Below are positions 36,741 through 46,669 of a DNA stretch of 64,000 bases, piece after piece (positions within the stretch are counted from its first letter, which is position 1; the number at the start of each line of letters is the position of its first letter). The notes beneath the pieces are model-generated. The model did not search any database, was not told the origin of the DNA, and was given only the letters and a program-made list of their open reading frames with translations. A program made the position numbers and the translations under genes. Source of the DNA: Tetraselmis striata (lineage: Eukaryota; Chlorophyta; Chlorodendrophyceae; Chlorodendrales; Chlorodendraceae); NCBI GenBank assembly GCA_006384855.1, contig VCJN01000689.1, positions 62,001 through 126,000 of the forward strand. Reading direction: 5' to 3'.

Positions 36741-37744
36741 AGAAATAATTCCAATCCGACCTCGGCCTTGCGTAAATTCCGAGATTCCCTACGGATGGGG
36801 AGGAGGGTATGTACGGCTTGGACGGGGGCAGCCTGCTCGCGAGGGTTGTTCGAAATAAATCGTGTTTTTGTACATCGGTGCGACCCGCCTGGTAGGGGGG
36901 GGGGGGGGGGCGATGCAATACTATGCACGGCCTTGCACGGTGGTGGTTGTAATAAATCCACCAAGCCGTGCACGGGGCCCAGGAAGCCGCCTGCGGGCGG
37001 TGACCTCGGCCATGAGCGTGGGGTGGCTATCGCGCGTCGGGCGATCCGGCATTGGCGAACTGCGCAAGATCGTAGAGGGAGTGTTTCCCCCGCTTTCTCC
37101 TCCGAACTTCTCGGCGTCCGAGGACACCGCTGGTAGCAACTCAAGGCGGGGGACGATGTCGGCAGCGAGACGACCGGGCGGCCTAGCTGCTTGGCCATCG
37201 CCAGCGGAGCGCAACGATGGAGCATGCTGCGAGTTCCGGGGCATAGAAACGGTGGGAACACGCATATACGGGCGGTCACGTGGTCGCGTGTGTGTACGGA
37301 CGTGCGTCGTGCACATCCAGTGCGGGTGGCGAATACATGCTAGCGCCATGTACGCGTGTCATCACCCACGTATGAAACACTAAGCGTGCACGCGTTCAGT
37401 GAAGATGATTTTATATTAGTACCGTACTGCAATACAACCACGTGGCATGCAGAGGCCCGCCTTACGCGCTTTAAATCGCGGACCTTATGCGGGTTGGTCA
37501 GGGGCGGGCCCTTCCTTGATTCCGGGAAAGAAATATCTTGTCAAGACGAGAACTCGATTCACTTGTAACAAATTGTCGTTCTACCCGTCGTGTTGGCACG
37601 ATATCCCCTACAAACCAAAATTTTCCGCCTTCGTGTGGTCGGCACGGCTGCCGATAACCCACGCTCGCAATCGTAAACGATCCGCGTGTAGGCGAGCAAG
37701 ACCAGACTTGATTGCATGCTTGAAATGATTTAAAACTGTTTATT
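36741..37744. other. Intergenic, nothing recognised
   Basis: A short G run lies at 36896-36910. Only shadow frames are present. Confidence 0.35.
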
Positions 37745-37940
37745 ATGGAGTTTTCCAGCTATGTTAACTGTCCTAGTGCATCTCATACGGTATGCGCTGG
37801 GGGTCCCAACCGGTTAAAGTTACCGGTGCCACCATGTTTACTCAATACATACGGGCCGCCCCATCGCCTGCGAGCCCCGCTTTCCCGGTCAGGGAGCTAC
37901 TTAGGACAGCCACCACCAGCCCAATACCCATAAAACGGCG
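37745..37940 (+). repeat. Dispersed repeat family, short copy
   Basis: About 200 bp similar to 35190-35340: GTCCTAGTGCA, CAACCGGTTAAAGTTACCGG, CCCCATCGCCTGCGAGCC, GGGAGCTACTTAGGACAG. Confidence 0.65.
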
Positions 37941-38112
37941 CTCCTTCCGTGTAAAGCATAAAGTACCAACCCTTGGTGGCGGACCCCAAAATCCAAGGCT
38001 GGACGCGTTCGATAGAAACTATAGAAACTATTGTAGAGGACCTTTCTGATTGCCTTTTATTTTGGTGATTTCCGATATCGCCTTCTGCTGCTAGCTCATG
38101 TAATATATATAG

Positions 38113-38139
38113 ATTTCAAAGTTGAGTCTGGTTTTGCCA
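38113..38139 (-). repeat. Split direct repeat B2 (27 bp)
   Basis: Identical by eye to 38417-38443; plus-strand reading starts ATTTCAAAGTTGAGTCTGG. It marks the outer end of the element past A2. Confidence 0.85.
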
Positions 38140-38231
38140 AAAAGGTCGCGCAGGCTGTTTTACACGGTCAAGAGCCGAAATTGGCAGGATGGTTTAGCGA
38201 AAGCGTGGAGGGAAAACGGAGTCAGGGGGGG

Positions 38232-38417
38232 CGCTGCGTGGAACGCAGCGAAAACTGGAAGATGGCAGGCTCAGCTGTTCTGGCTGCTTTTATGTCTACT
38301 CGTGCTGCACCCAACAAGGGCGCAACAACAGTTACTAGTTCCCGTACCACTGAGCAGCACTTGCAGCTAAAAAGCGGTTAGGTCAAGGATGGAAACCCCA
38401 TAAACTAGTTTAGATCA
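38232..38417 (-). repeat. Split direct repeat A2 (186 bp)
   Basis: Matches 41130-41315 with very few differences (for example AAAACTGG versus AAAACGGG near the left end). On the plus strand it opens with the hairpin CGCTGCGT-GGA-ACGCAGCG and ends AGTTTAGATCA. Confidence 0.9.
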
Positions 38418-38443
38418 TTTCAAAGTTGAGTCTGGTTTTGCCA
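38417..38443 (-). repeat. Split direct repeat B1 (27 bp)
   Basis: Internal copy of the 27-bp repeat at 38113-38139. It abuts A2 directly, sharing base 38417, and lies just past the recombinase stop codon at 38497. Confidence 0.85.
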
Positions 38444-38496
38444 GTCTTGAGCGAACGTAGAGAGCGGTGGATTGACGGAGAAGGGGTAGCGCCAAG

Positions 38497-39949
38497 TCAT
38501 GAAGGAGGCACTGGGAAGGCCACCGCTGCGGAGTCCTGTTGGACTTGGAAGTGGCGGAGGGGGGCGATGTGTCCAAAGAAGAACCACGCGCCAGGAGAAG
38601 GAAGAACGTTGGGGTCGATGTAGTCCAGAACGACATCAGAGTTAGTGGCCCAACCGCCTTGGTAGCGGATGTGGGACAGTGGCGCTCCGATGGCGTTTGC
38701 TGCAGAGGCTGCGCCTTTGCGTAGACTGTGTGAAGTCCAGGAAGTGCCAGCAGGGGGGGCAGCGTTGACTAGGTTGACTGCTGTAGACAACCAGTCTGAC
38801 ATCGTAGCCGCAGTCCAAGGTTTTGACTGCTCCGCCACATTGACAGCCCAGAAGTTGGAGGCAGCCAAGCCAACAGTAACCAGGGGGACAGACTGGACGT
38901 TGTCGATGAAGTGGTGCAAGAGACGTGCCACTCGAGGGTGCTCGGACACTGGAAGGAGAAGCACGCGCAGGTCGTCGGGTCCCCGCCGGCCAGCGCGACC
39001 CTTCTCGCGGTAGATCTGCAAGGTGATGTTGTAGGTGTCGACATGCACATCTTGCACTCGACATGAGACGCCAGTAAGGCCCCTGGCAAAGAACAGGAAG
39101 TTGACAACCGAGGCCAAGAGGGCTCGGTAGTCGAGGTGGGACTCTGGGTAAGGAGCAGACACAAATAGCTCGGCCTTTGAGACGAAGCGGAAAGCTACAT
39201 CCGCAGCCAGAGGGACACGCAAAGGGGCAGCGTCCAGTCGGCGCTGACGCAACATTAACCCACGTCTTGCTGAAGTGAGGTGTAGGCTGTCCTTGGCGAT
39301 CGGGACGAGGTTGTGCAGCTCGAAGAAGGTGTTGATGGCAGACAGGTAGGGCTGCAGTGATTTAGCTGCGATGTGCCCTCGCTCCCCGATCCAGGCAACG
39401 TACCGAACAACAGTAGCAGTAGTCGCTTCCAGCGGGCTGATGTTCTCGGAGTCGTGCGTGGCAGAACTCAGAGAACTGAGACAACCTACCGGCGTAGCTC
39501 TTGAGGGTCTGAGCGCTGAGGGAGCTGGAGAGGAGGTCGAGCGTCCGCTGGCCTAGCTCGTCTGAGCCGAACGCGTCCTGCAGTCGAGATCGCAGTGACG
39601 CAGCCCATGGAGCGATAGCTGCGGGCTCGTCAATTACGTAAGTGCGTCGTTTTACTGACAGAGTTCCACCGGCACGGCTACTGTTCGCAAAGTACTCGGC
39701 AGCAACGGCTAGGTTCCCATCGGTTGGCCGGTAGTTGCTGGACGGGTTTGCAGTAGCTCCAGTACGGGTTTGCGGGGCTAGGTTCAGGTAGGAGGGCCGC
39801 CCTGCGCGCCCTTCGCGCTCATAGCGCCTGTCACGTGCGTAGCGTACACGCGCGAAACTTGGTCGTTGCGAACCGGTTGTAACACGTAGTGTAACAACCG
39901 ACGAACGCAGAGATGGGGTTATAAGAAAGGCGGATGGTTGAGCCGCCAT
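38497..39949 (-). pseudogene. Tyrosine recombinase, one frameshift
   Basis: The N-terminal frame (ATG at 39949) has a core-binding segment with LSAQTLKSYAGRLSQFSEFC. Near 39445-39465 the frame shifts by one base and continues with ISPLEATTATVVRYVAWIGE and SLQPYLSAINTFFELH. The catalytic domain has an Arg region in FLFFARGLTGVSCRVQDV, a Lys in REKGR, the HxxR box as SHSLRKGAASAANAIGAP, then GGWA and a Tyr in VLDYID before the stop at 38497. The catalytic set R-K-HxxR-W-Y thus appears complete. The enzyme would cut and rejoin DNA through a 3'-phosphotyrosine. The break could be decay, a sequence error or programmed frameshifting. Confidence 0.8.
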
Positions 39950-40161
39950 GTGCAGGCGTGCGGATGGTTGAGCCGCACTCGGCTGTAGCTGTAAGAAGCG
40001 CCGCACCGGGGAAGGTCTAAATGAAGTCTGTAAGGTGGGGGGTCAGGTCCTGACACACAGCGCTCATCCCGCCGTTGAGCTGCAAGGGTGCGTCTTGCGG
40101 CGGTCACCGAAAGGTGGCCTCGCAAGGCTCCTGCAGCTCCGACGAGCGGCGCCCCACACCG

Positions 40162-41016
40162 TCACTCGTGCTCACCTTCGCGGCCAGGTCCACGTCCGCC
40201 GCCCCGTCCTCGCCCACGCCCGCGACCTACAGCTGCAGCCGCTACTCGAGAAGTAGCGGTCGCCTTGGCGCTGCTGGCAACGGTCGCCTCGAAGACACGA
40301 CGCTCGTAGTCCCTCATGAGGTCCCCAAAAATCGCAGAACCCAAATGCTCCGAAGCAGGCTGAAAATGCTGAGCTCGCAGCACGTCCAGAACACCTTGGT
40401 CACCGTGCACCCGCTTGATCTCATTCAGTTTCCGCAGGAAGGCTAGACGAAAACGAAACGCCTTGTCGATGGCCTCGGCGTGATTCCGAGCTCTCGCGAG
40501 GTAGGGGGTGAAGTCATGGTTAGTGGCGGGGACGTAAGGTAGCAGCTCGTCGAGCGCCACGAAAAGGGCGGCCATGTGGGCCCCGAAACACGACATCCAT
40601 AAGTACTCCTCCTGGGCCGGCAGACGCCGGTCATCCTGCTTGAGGTACTCGTTCGTTAGGTCGGTGCTCAAAGGGAAAAGTCCAGGCACTCGGCTGACCG
40701 GTCGAACGGCCTCGTAACCAGACTCTGCTCTCTGCAGTAGCTCTGGTACCGCGAGGTAATCATCCTCGTCACTCACGGATTTTGCTCCGACACGGCCGCT
40801 CTGGGCTAGCTCTAGCAAGTCGGGGCGCTCTGCGGCTCCCCCGCTGCCTGTCGGCTGTCCCGCGAAGCGCTGCCCTAAGCCGGAGCCATGTGCCCCTTCT
40901 CCATCAACAACACGCTCACGAGCCGTCAATTGAGCTACAGCTGTGGCCAATGCACGCACATCTGCTTGCAACGACTTGAGCGTCGGCTCAACGACGGGTT
41001 CTTCTCCATCTGACAT
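40162..41016 (-). CDS. Gag-like protein of the recombinase element
   Basis: An open frame of 284 residues from an ATG at 41016. It has an N-terminal coiled-coil-like helix (LKSLQADVRALATAVAQL), a Gly-rich linker, a helical core (EEYLWMSCFGAHMAALFVAL and FRFRLAFLRKL), and a C-terminal Arg/Gly tail (GRGRGRGRGGGRGPGRE) of a type that binds nucleic acid. This layout fits the ORF1/Gag position of DIRS/PAT-type elements; no specific family is recognised. It lies just inside repeat A1 and in the same direction as the recombinase. Confidence 0.6.
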   Translation of the reverse strand: MSDGEEPVVEPTLKSLQADVRALATAVAQLTARERVVDGEGAHGSGLGQRFAGQPTGSGGAAERPDLLELAQSGRVGAKSVSDEDDYLAVPELLQRAESGYEAVRPVSRVPGLFPLSTDLTNEYLKQDDRRLPAQEEYLWMSCFGAHMAALFVALDELLPYVPATNHDFTPYLARARNHAEAIDKAFRFRLAFLRKLNEIKRVHGDQGVLDVLRAQHFQPASEHLGSAIFGDLMRDYERRVFEATVASSAKATATSRVAAAAVGRGRGRGRGGGRGPGREGEHE

Positions 41017-41129
41017 AGTAACGCACGGACGTACGGACGAGAATATCACACTCGGATGGCGAGCCGGGTGTGGTCTTGAACAACCTGGGGTGACCTTGCT
41101 CGCAACGGGTTACGAAACAGTTTTTACAT

Positions 41130-41315
41130 CGCTGCGTGGAACGCAGCGAAAACGGGAAGATGGCAGGCTCAGCTGTTCTGGCTGCTTTTATGTCTACTCG
41201 TGCTGCACCCAACAAGGGCGCAACAACAGTTACTAGTTCCCGTACCACTGAGCAGCACTTGCAGCTAAAAAGCGGTTAGGTCAAGGATGGAAACCCCATA
41301 AACTAGTTTAGATCA
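41130..41315 (-). repeat. Split direct repeat A1 (186 bp)
   Basis: The 5' terminal repeat of the element in gene orientation; partner of 38232-38417. It carries the same CGCTGCGT/ACGCAGCG hairpin, here at the inner end. Confidence 0.9.
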
Positions 41316-42630
41316 AACTATACCCGTCATCCTTAGCCGCAGCGGCACCATGCTCAAACTCACGCTGGAAGAAATCCAACGCCTCACGGTTCTCCACTCC
41401 CCGAACCCCCCCCCCCCCCCCCCCCCCCGGCCCCACACACACACACACCATCACCTCCCGCTGGCGCCGCTGCGATCCGCCTCTGTAGAAACCTCCAAAG
41501 ACACTGAATGGGATGGCTGCAAAAACTCCTCCGCATATCCCGAAAGTTCCTCAAACCGACCGTGACCAAGTCGAGTACCTCTCACAACCCTACCGCCTCA
41601 CACACCCACCATTAACAACCACGCTTCCGCAGATCACCTTTCACGACACCCCCGCTACGGCATTGGGGCCATACCAAGCGGCACGGAAGGAGGTGGGGGC
41701 GCGGGCGAGAGGGGGGAAGGTTGGAAGCTACATCCGTAATCCCTGGGGTTCCCGCAGCGATTGGATAAAGCGGGTCCTAAAAGCAACTCGGCTTGGGCGC
41801 GCGATGGAGGGCAGCAAGTCCGCACCTTTTAATGGTCATATTGGTAATATAGAGGTTTCATTGCACCGGGCTATTCTGTCACCGGTACTGGTAACGTTGA
41901 GACTCTAGTTTGAATGCTAGAGCTACCAGTACTCGCAGTACGCGTACCGCTTGGACTTCCCGATGTCCAGCGGCGCTAGCGACGGCATGCGACAGCCCTG
42001 CTACATGACTCACCCGCACCACGAGGGGTGTCCACCTTCTGCCTTTGCGCCGGCTGACCAGCTAGCGCAACCCACCCACCCCGCTATGCTACCCTTTTCA
42101 ATGCGGACAGTACGCCCTGTGGGCCTACTCACAACGAAAAATGTAAGAGATTCACATCTTTGGCAAATGAGGCCCCACAATCGTTAATTTCAATTTAGTT
42201 TTCTATTTCAGTCAGTGTAATTTAGCCTTCGCATCTTTTTTGGCAGAACCAGACACGAGTTCATGTTTGAAATTAATACAGTACCCAGGTACCTGTCTGA
42301 AATTAATAACCTACGTATCGGCCGGGAATGCGCTGGCGTGGTTAATTCGGGGATGGTCGGACGGATGTTCAGCCTATTCGGTAGTTGTCACTACTGGCCC
42401 GCCGCGCAACGATGACATTTTAGGTCGCTATGAGGTAGGCTACCGCAGCACAGCCACAGCAACCATTTCGTCCGCACCTCCGAGGCCGTATACGAGCAGT
42501 AGATTATCCCCTCCCCCCCACCCCCCCCCCCGCCCACTATTGGCGCACGCCCTACGAACCAAGCAACTCGGAGGCTTCTGCGGCCACAGAAGCGTACACC
42601 TCTCCGAAAAGTACCTTCCCGCGGTTCATC
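41316..42630. other. Intergenic and upstream region of the PNPLA gene
   Basis: Contains a C run (41406-41427) followed by CA repeats (41433-41449), and another C-rich run at 42512-42533. The frame at 41513-41908 is open but shows no family features. Confidence 0.4.
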
Positions 42631-45600
42631 ATGGTAGCGGCCGCGGGCTCATCTGCCCGCGCGCGACGCGCCAGCAGGCGGTCAGAGAGCAGGGATACCC
42701 ACCTGAGTACCCGTACGAGTACGTCGAGCGGGTTGCGTCACCGCGAGGACGAAGGCCTCGACTCCTCGGCTGCTGCGCGATCGGAGTCCAAGCCGGCAGA
42801 CGCACACCCGCAGAGCGCTGAACCCAGCAGCAGCCGACCCGGCACCCGCCCCGTGTGGACCTTTTCCTCCTCGGGCTGGCTGTTTGTGTACCACTTCGGT
42901 GCGCCCCCCGCCCCTCCTGCTTGCTGAGCCACTCCGCTGAATACGGGTACGGGTGTGTCGGTCATGCGAGTAATAACTACGGGTACTGGGTAGTCAGTAC
43001 TCCCACGACGGGTATCTGCAGCAGGTGCCCAGACAATCTCCGCGCCACTTGCACAGACGACCGAATGAACGGGCTCCCCCACCTGCCGCAAGCAACCCCC
43101 GAGTGCGCGCGCCCTTGACACCCGGCGTCCACAACTTCCAATTCCATCGTCTGTCAGCATATCTACGACCACGGGGTATCTTGGATGTGCATATACAAGC
43201 GAGAGTAGCGATAGAACTGCCTCTGTGAAAGTCCTTTGCTGTGAGCCTGTCTCAGCCCCCTCCTCCCTTCCTGTGGGAATCTCCGCACCCTGAGCTCTTC
43301 CATATGCCCATCCCCACAGGCGTGATAAAGAGCCTGAAGGAGATGAACCTGCACCAGTGCGACCCCCCCCCCCCCCCCCCCCCCTTCTCTCTCTCCTCTC
43401 TGCCCTAGTGCGCTCCATTAGTGCACAAAAGAAGGTCGCTGTCGGGTGGCAGGGGTATCCATTTGATGGAAATGGGGGCAGCAGCCTCGCTGACCGCGCG
43501 CATTATGTGCTGCCTCTGCGCGCCTTAGCAACATCTACACAATCGCCACCTCGGGCGGCTCCTGCGCGGGCGCCTTCCTGCGCATGGACACCGACATTGA
43601 CGAGGTGGTGCGCTTTATCGTGGGCTGCGCCGTCACGGCGCGCAGCTCCTGGACCGGCCTCTTCCACCTGAAGGAGTACCTGCGCGGCGCCATCCGGCGC
43701 TTCTCCTCGGAGGACCTCCCCGCCAAGCTTCGTGGCAACTACGAGGTCTCAGGTGCGCCACGCCCCACCCAACTCGCGTCCCTTTTAACCCTAGGGACCT
43801 TAGGTTGTGGGGCCTCTCTCTGACCCCCCCCCCCCCCCCCCCCCTTGTGTTGCGCCGGCAGTGACCAGCTTGCCGTGGCTGAGGAACCGGCGGGTGAAGG
43901 ACTGGGCAGACATGAGCGAGGTGGAGGCCGCCATCCTGGCCTCCTCCTGCGCGGTGCCCTTTGCCGGGCTGCCCGTGCGGCTGCCCGGCATCGGCTACTG
44001 CATCGACGGCGGCGTGTCGGACTTCCAGCTGGCGCGCGCCCTGCTGCTGGGCAGCTCCTACTTTGCGTACCACGACGACGCGTCCGTCACCGTGTGCCCC
44101 TTCTACTGCAGCCGCGCGCACATCCGGCCCTCGGCGTACGTGCCCGTCTGGTGGGCCTTCCTGCCGCCATCACCAGAGGAGCTGTGGAAGGTGTACGAGC
44201 TGGGGCAGCGAGACGCCATGGCGTGGGTGGCGCAGAACCACGGGAAGAACCACCTCACTGCGTGCCCCATCCCCGAGGTGCCGCTACAGGCGGAGGTCTC
44301 CATGGTGCAGGTGGGCCTGGCAGGGCGTCAGCCCCTCATGAACCTAAGACTAACAGGGTTTACAGCCGAATCGTCACATGCCTACAAACCCTAGAAGTAT
44401 GGGTCATGGAGACACAACACTTGAAAACCTAAAACCCAAATGAAACGCAACTGAAAACCTAAAACCTAACACCGGACATTGAATCCCAAACCCTTTTACA
44501 TGCTTCCCCCCCCCCCCCCCCCCCCCCCCGGTCTCACCCCTCCCCGTTGCCCTCGTCCTGGTTCTCATAGACTGCGTAGAGAGTCCCTGGGTGTTGTACG
44601 CGGCTGGCGGCGGCTTGGCGGGCCATGGAACAGGGTTTAGGGTATGTTCCTAGGTTTGGAGAATCTACATTGCATAATTTGGGCTGTCCGTTTCAAACAT
44701 CGCAGGTTTAGGGTCCAAGGGTACACATGGGTTCACTCTGCAGATGCCTGCGGGCGCGGGTGTGCTGACGCCTGCGCTACTGCTTGCCGCGGCTGCTCAG
44801 GAGGGCCTGAGCCTGATCGAGAGCGAGCTGGAGGAGATGGGCCAGGACATGGCGGCGATGACGGCGGAGGCGGTCTCTGGCATGTGCTCCCTGTGGCGCA
44901 GCCTGCTGCAGAGCCTGGGCTGGACGCTCGTGTACTGGGAGCTGGCGGCGCACACCTTTGTGTCGGCCGTGGCGGCCAGCCTGGCGCCGCTGCTGCCCAA
45001 GAGCCTCAAGGCGGGCGGCTCCACCTTCAAGGCCTGGTGAGCCCCCCCCCCTCCCCCCCTCCCCACTGACTCGCATAATACCTGGTGCTTCTCTCCCATG
45101 TGCTTGCAGTGTGTTCCCAAGTGCGGTGTGCGTCCCCCACCCTTCCCCACCCTCGGGCCGCCCCTCGATCATTCCTGACAGAATGTAGGGAGTAGGGTTT
45201 GCGACGGTTTGTATCAAACCCTAAAACTAAAAAAACAGCGCCCAAGACACGTGAATACCTCCCTCTGGGCGTAGCGACATTCCTGACTCGTCCATTACAC
45301 CCATCGCATCGGGAAATCAGTTCATCCTGGGTAAAGTGACATGATGGAGTCGCAGCTACGAATGGTAGAGGTGCCTCTGCGATGTTGCTGGTCAGGGTAG
45401 TGCAACGGCGTAAAGATCAATTAGTATGGTATGTAATTACCAGTGTATTGATCAAGATAACGATGATGCGATCTGTATGCCATGCAATCCGGGTTTTAGT
45501 GATCGGCGCAGTTCATGAGTCATCTCTAAATGACCACGGTCATTATGGATCGGGCGGTGAATGAAGGCCCGACTTCACTTGTTGTCCGATTTGATAGACG

Positions 45601-46040
45601 CATAAAATGGCACCAGGGGATACTGTTTTGCTCTACCCGATGCCTCTGATCAGCTGAACTTTGATTGGCCCTTTACGCGAACCTTCACCTCTCCCTGCCT
45701 GATAGCCTCTGATGGGCCTTTTGCACTTCACAGCAACATGGGCATCCTTTGAATTTGGGGTTGAGTAGGATTATGAGCCAACCATAGGATTTTCTCAGGT
45801 AATGGTAGCCTCCCCGCGCCGACTTCCATGCCTCTCATCCACCTTGTTTGCCCTGCCCCTGTTGGCAGGAAGCGCTGCGGCACCCTCTCGCTGCAGATCA
45901 CCTCCCCCTCGGTGCTCCTCAAAACAGTGCCCGCCATCGGCAGCCGCATCCGCATGAAGATGGAGACGCTCGAGACGCTGTTCCACCTCTCCTTCTTCTT
46001 CCGGTTCCTGTGGTTCCTCAAGGACCAGCAGCAGGCGTGA
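42631..46040 (+). CDS. ATGL/PNPLA-type patatin-like lipase homologue, six exons
   Basis: Exons: 42631-42898, 43320-43356, 43529-43752, 43862-44310, 44744-45036 and 45869-46040. All junctions are GT-AG, phases agree, and the total is 1443 nt (480 residues plus stop). The ATG at 42631 is provisional. After a Ser/Arg-rich N-terminus, PVWTFSSSGWLFVYHFGV aligns with the glycine-loop region of ATGL. Residues 104-117 read IYTIATSGGSCAGA, where the GxSxG Ser aligns with C114. The catalytic Asp lies in YCIDGGVSD (D225). VTVCPF and a WAFLPPSPEELWKVYELGQRD segment match ATGL downstream of DGG. Family members hydrolyse triacylglycerol or phospholipid at lipid droplets or membranes. The C-terminal helices are hydrophobic (FHLSFFFRFLWFL). 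Confidence 0.85.
43363..43384 (+). repeat. Poly-C tract 6 nt after a 5' splice site
   Basis: Intron 2 of the PNPLA gene: donor GT at 43357-43358, then an uninterrupted run of 22 C. One of several such tracts in the window. Confidence 0.9.
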
Positions 46041-46669
46041 GGCGCGCGCTCGTGTGCCGCGGCGCCCCGGACTTGTGTTATTGAGACCTGTTTATATAAA
46101 TGTTTCCGATCTCCGCGGCGCCGTCAATGATTGTAATATGCGATTGTGATATGATATGCGTTCTGTGCGTCTGGTTGTCACTGGGATTCACTTATCTGAG
46201 GAAGCGTTTCATCTCGGATGGCATGGAAGATGACATGCATGCGCCTGTCCCCCCCCCCCCCCCCCCCCCCGCCCCGCGCCCCACTTCTCTCCCACTTCCA
46301 CGATCAATGCACACGCTTGAATGAATGTCCCATAGCGTGCGTGAATCTACACCTGGCTTTGATTGGCGCAGCATGGACGCGTCGAGGGACCCTCCCCTCT
46401 TATCATTTGGACAGGGAAGAAATGCGTGCGCAGATAGAACAATACACTGGTAACCCATCCGCCAGCGCCAGGCTAAATGCAGGTTTCACTGGTGGATATG
46501 TACGTTCAGGATGCCTGCGGACTTGACACACGTGCGCAGCCCAGAAAACGTCTCGCACCGCTGATTACAGTGCCATAGGGGCGAGCGACCAGTTTGATGG
46601 GGGGTAACCTTAAAAAATGGGCGGCCCGCCATACTAGTGATCCCACGAAGACTCGGGCGGCTGGGGCTG
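46041..46669. other. Region between two convergent genes
   Basis: Shared 3' region of the PNPLA and SF3B4 genes. It holds a C run at 46251-46270 and no supported gene. I did not see a clear polyadenylation signal on either side. Confidence 0.4.

Larger units (their letters stand above)
38113..41315 (-). mobile_element. Tyrosine-recombinase element with split direct repeats and no reverse transcriptase
   Basis: In the orientation of its genes the order is: repeat A1 (41315-41130, 186 bp), a Gag-like ORF, a tyrosine recombinase, repeat B1 (38443-38417, 27 bp), repeat A2 (38417-38232, 186 bp, abutting B1), a spacer of about 92 bp, then repeat B2 (38139-38113, 27 bp). This A1-genes-B1A2-B2 order is the split-direct-repeat architecture of PAT/Ngaro/TOC-type tyrosine-recombinase retroelements. 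Those elements normally carry reverse transcriptase and RNase H; here only about 150 bp separate the two ORFs and no RT motif is visible. It may be a deletion derivative mobilised in trans, or an RT-less class. Confidence 0.75.

Noticed and set aside
36539-37279. Long minus-strand open frame of 246 codons
   Set aside because: It lies across part of a dispersed repeat and plain GC-rich DNA, has no family motif, and overlaps equally long frames on the other strand.
38232-41315. LTR retrotransposon bounded by 186-bp LTRs
   Set aside because: The repeats lack TG...CA ends, there is no RT, integrase or primer site, and a second split repeat (27 bp) and a tyrosine recombinase are present instead.
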